Assembly: GCA_019155185.1 (NCBI GenBank)
Contig: CM032816.1
Coordinates: forward strand, 13,267,848-13,331,847
Direction of reading: 5' to 3'
DNA from: Beaufortia kweichowensis
Lineage: Eukaryota > Chordata > Actinopteri > Cypriniformes > Gastromyzontidae
Length of the DNA stretch: 64,000 bases
Shown here one piece after another: positions 63,961-64,000 of the stretch; within the stretch, counting starts at the first letter, position 1, and each line of letters starts with the position of its first letter. The notes under the pieces were generated by a model that had not been told where the DNA came from, ran no database searches, and saw only the letters and a program-made list of their open reading frames with translations. The position numbers and the translations under genes are program-made.

Positions 63961-64000
63961 TCAGATTTTACCACTGACCTCTTATTTATTTTAACTATAC

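Overview
This is a window of animal nuclear DNA that is almost entirely transposable elements. It suggests a teleost fish, probably a cyprinid (inference). The reasons are: a fish-type NLR gene (FISNA-NACHT plus a 174-bp LRR exon, GT/AG introns); the mix of BEL/Pao, Gypsy, DIRS, Ngaro-like, hAT and CR1/L2 elements; fish-type LINE 3' tails; and long CT, AT and GT microsatellites. There are no bacterial-style operons, rRNA genes or CRISPR arrays.

Layout. 0.7-10.2 kb: a BEL/Pao retrotransposon with two near-identical LTRs and broken gag-pol, split by a solo LTR (copy A). 10.2-13.6 kb: a DIRS element on the minus strand carrying a small Ngaro relic. 14.2-18.5 kb: a minus-strand Ngaro-like tyrosine-recombinase element with A1-ORFs-B1-A2-B2 split direct repeats. 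19-19.7 kb: a LINE tail. 21.1-22.05 kb: a possible unknown host gene fragment. 22.1-22.5 kb: a solo LTR with a perfect 5-bp target duplication. 22.9-28.7 kb: a broken Gypsy element (G1) split by solo LTR copy B. 29.0-29.7 kb: a deleted hAT element. 31.7-33.4 kb: solo LTR copy C with another solo LTR nested in it. 33.6-39.95 kb: a Mag-like Gypsy element (G2) interrupted by a minus-strand LTR element with highly repetitive, Ser-rich coding sequence. 39.95-48 kb: two CR1/L2-type LINEs on the minus strand, the first split by a plus-strand LINE that itself holds solo LTR copy D. 50.1-51.5 kb: a minus-strand LTR with a tRNA-Trp-type primer binding site. 51.6-54.7 kb: an NLR gene fragment squeezed between that LTR and a plus-strand DIRS element (54.7-58.8 kb). 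59.0-62.3 kb: remains of a minus-strand endogenous retrovirus.

The most notable object is the retroviral ORF at 60207-61283 (minus). The C-terminal half of a retroviral integrase runs in frame into a complete macrodomain of the OARD1/TARG1 (Poa1p-like) type that keeps the Lys and Asp used for ADP-ribosyl hydrolysis. It looks like a host ADP-ribose hydrolase cDNA captured at the end of pol. Apart from the NLR fragment and the unknown two-exon candidate, no host gene was recognised. All positions and similarities were read by eye; no database search was run.
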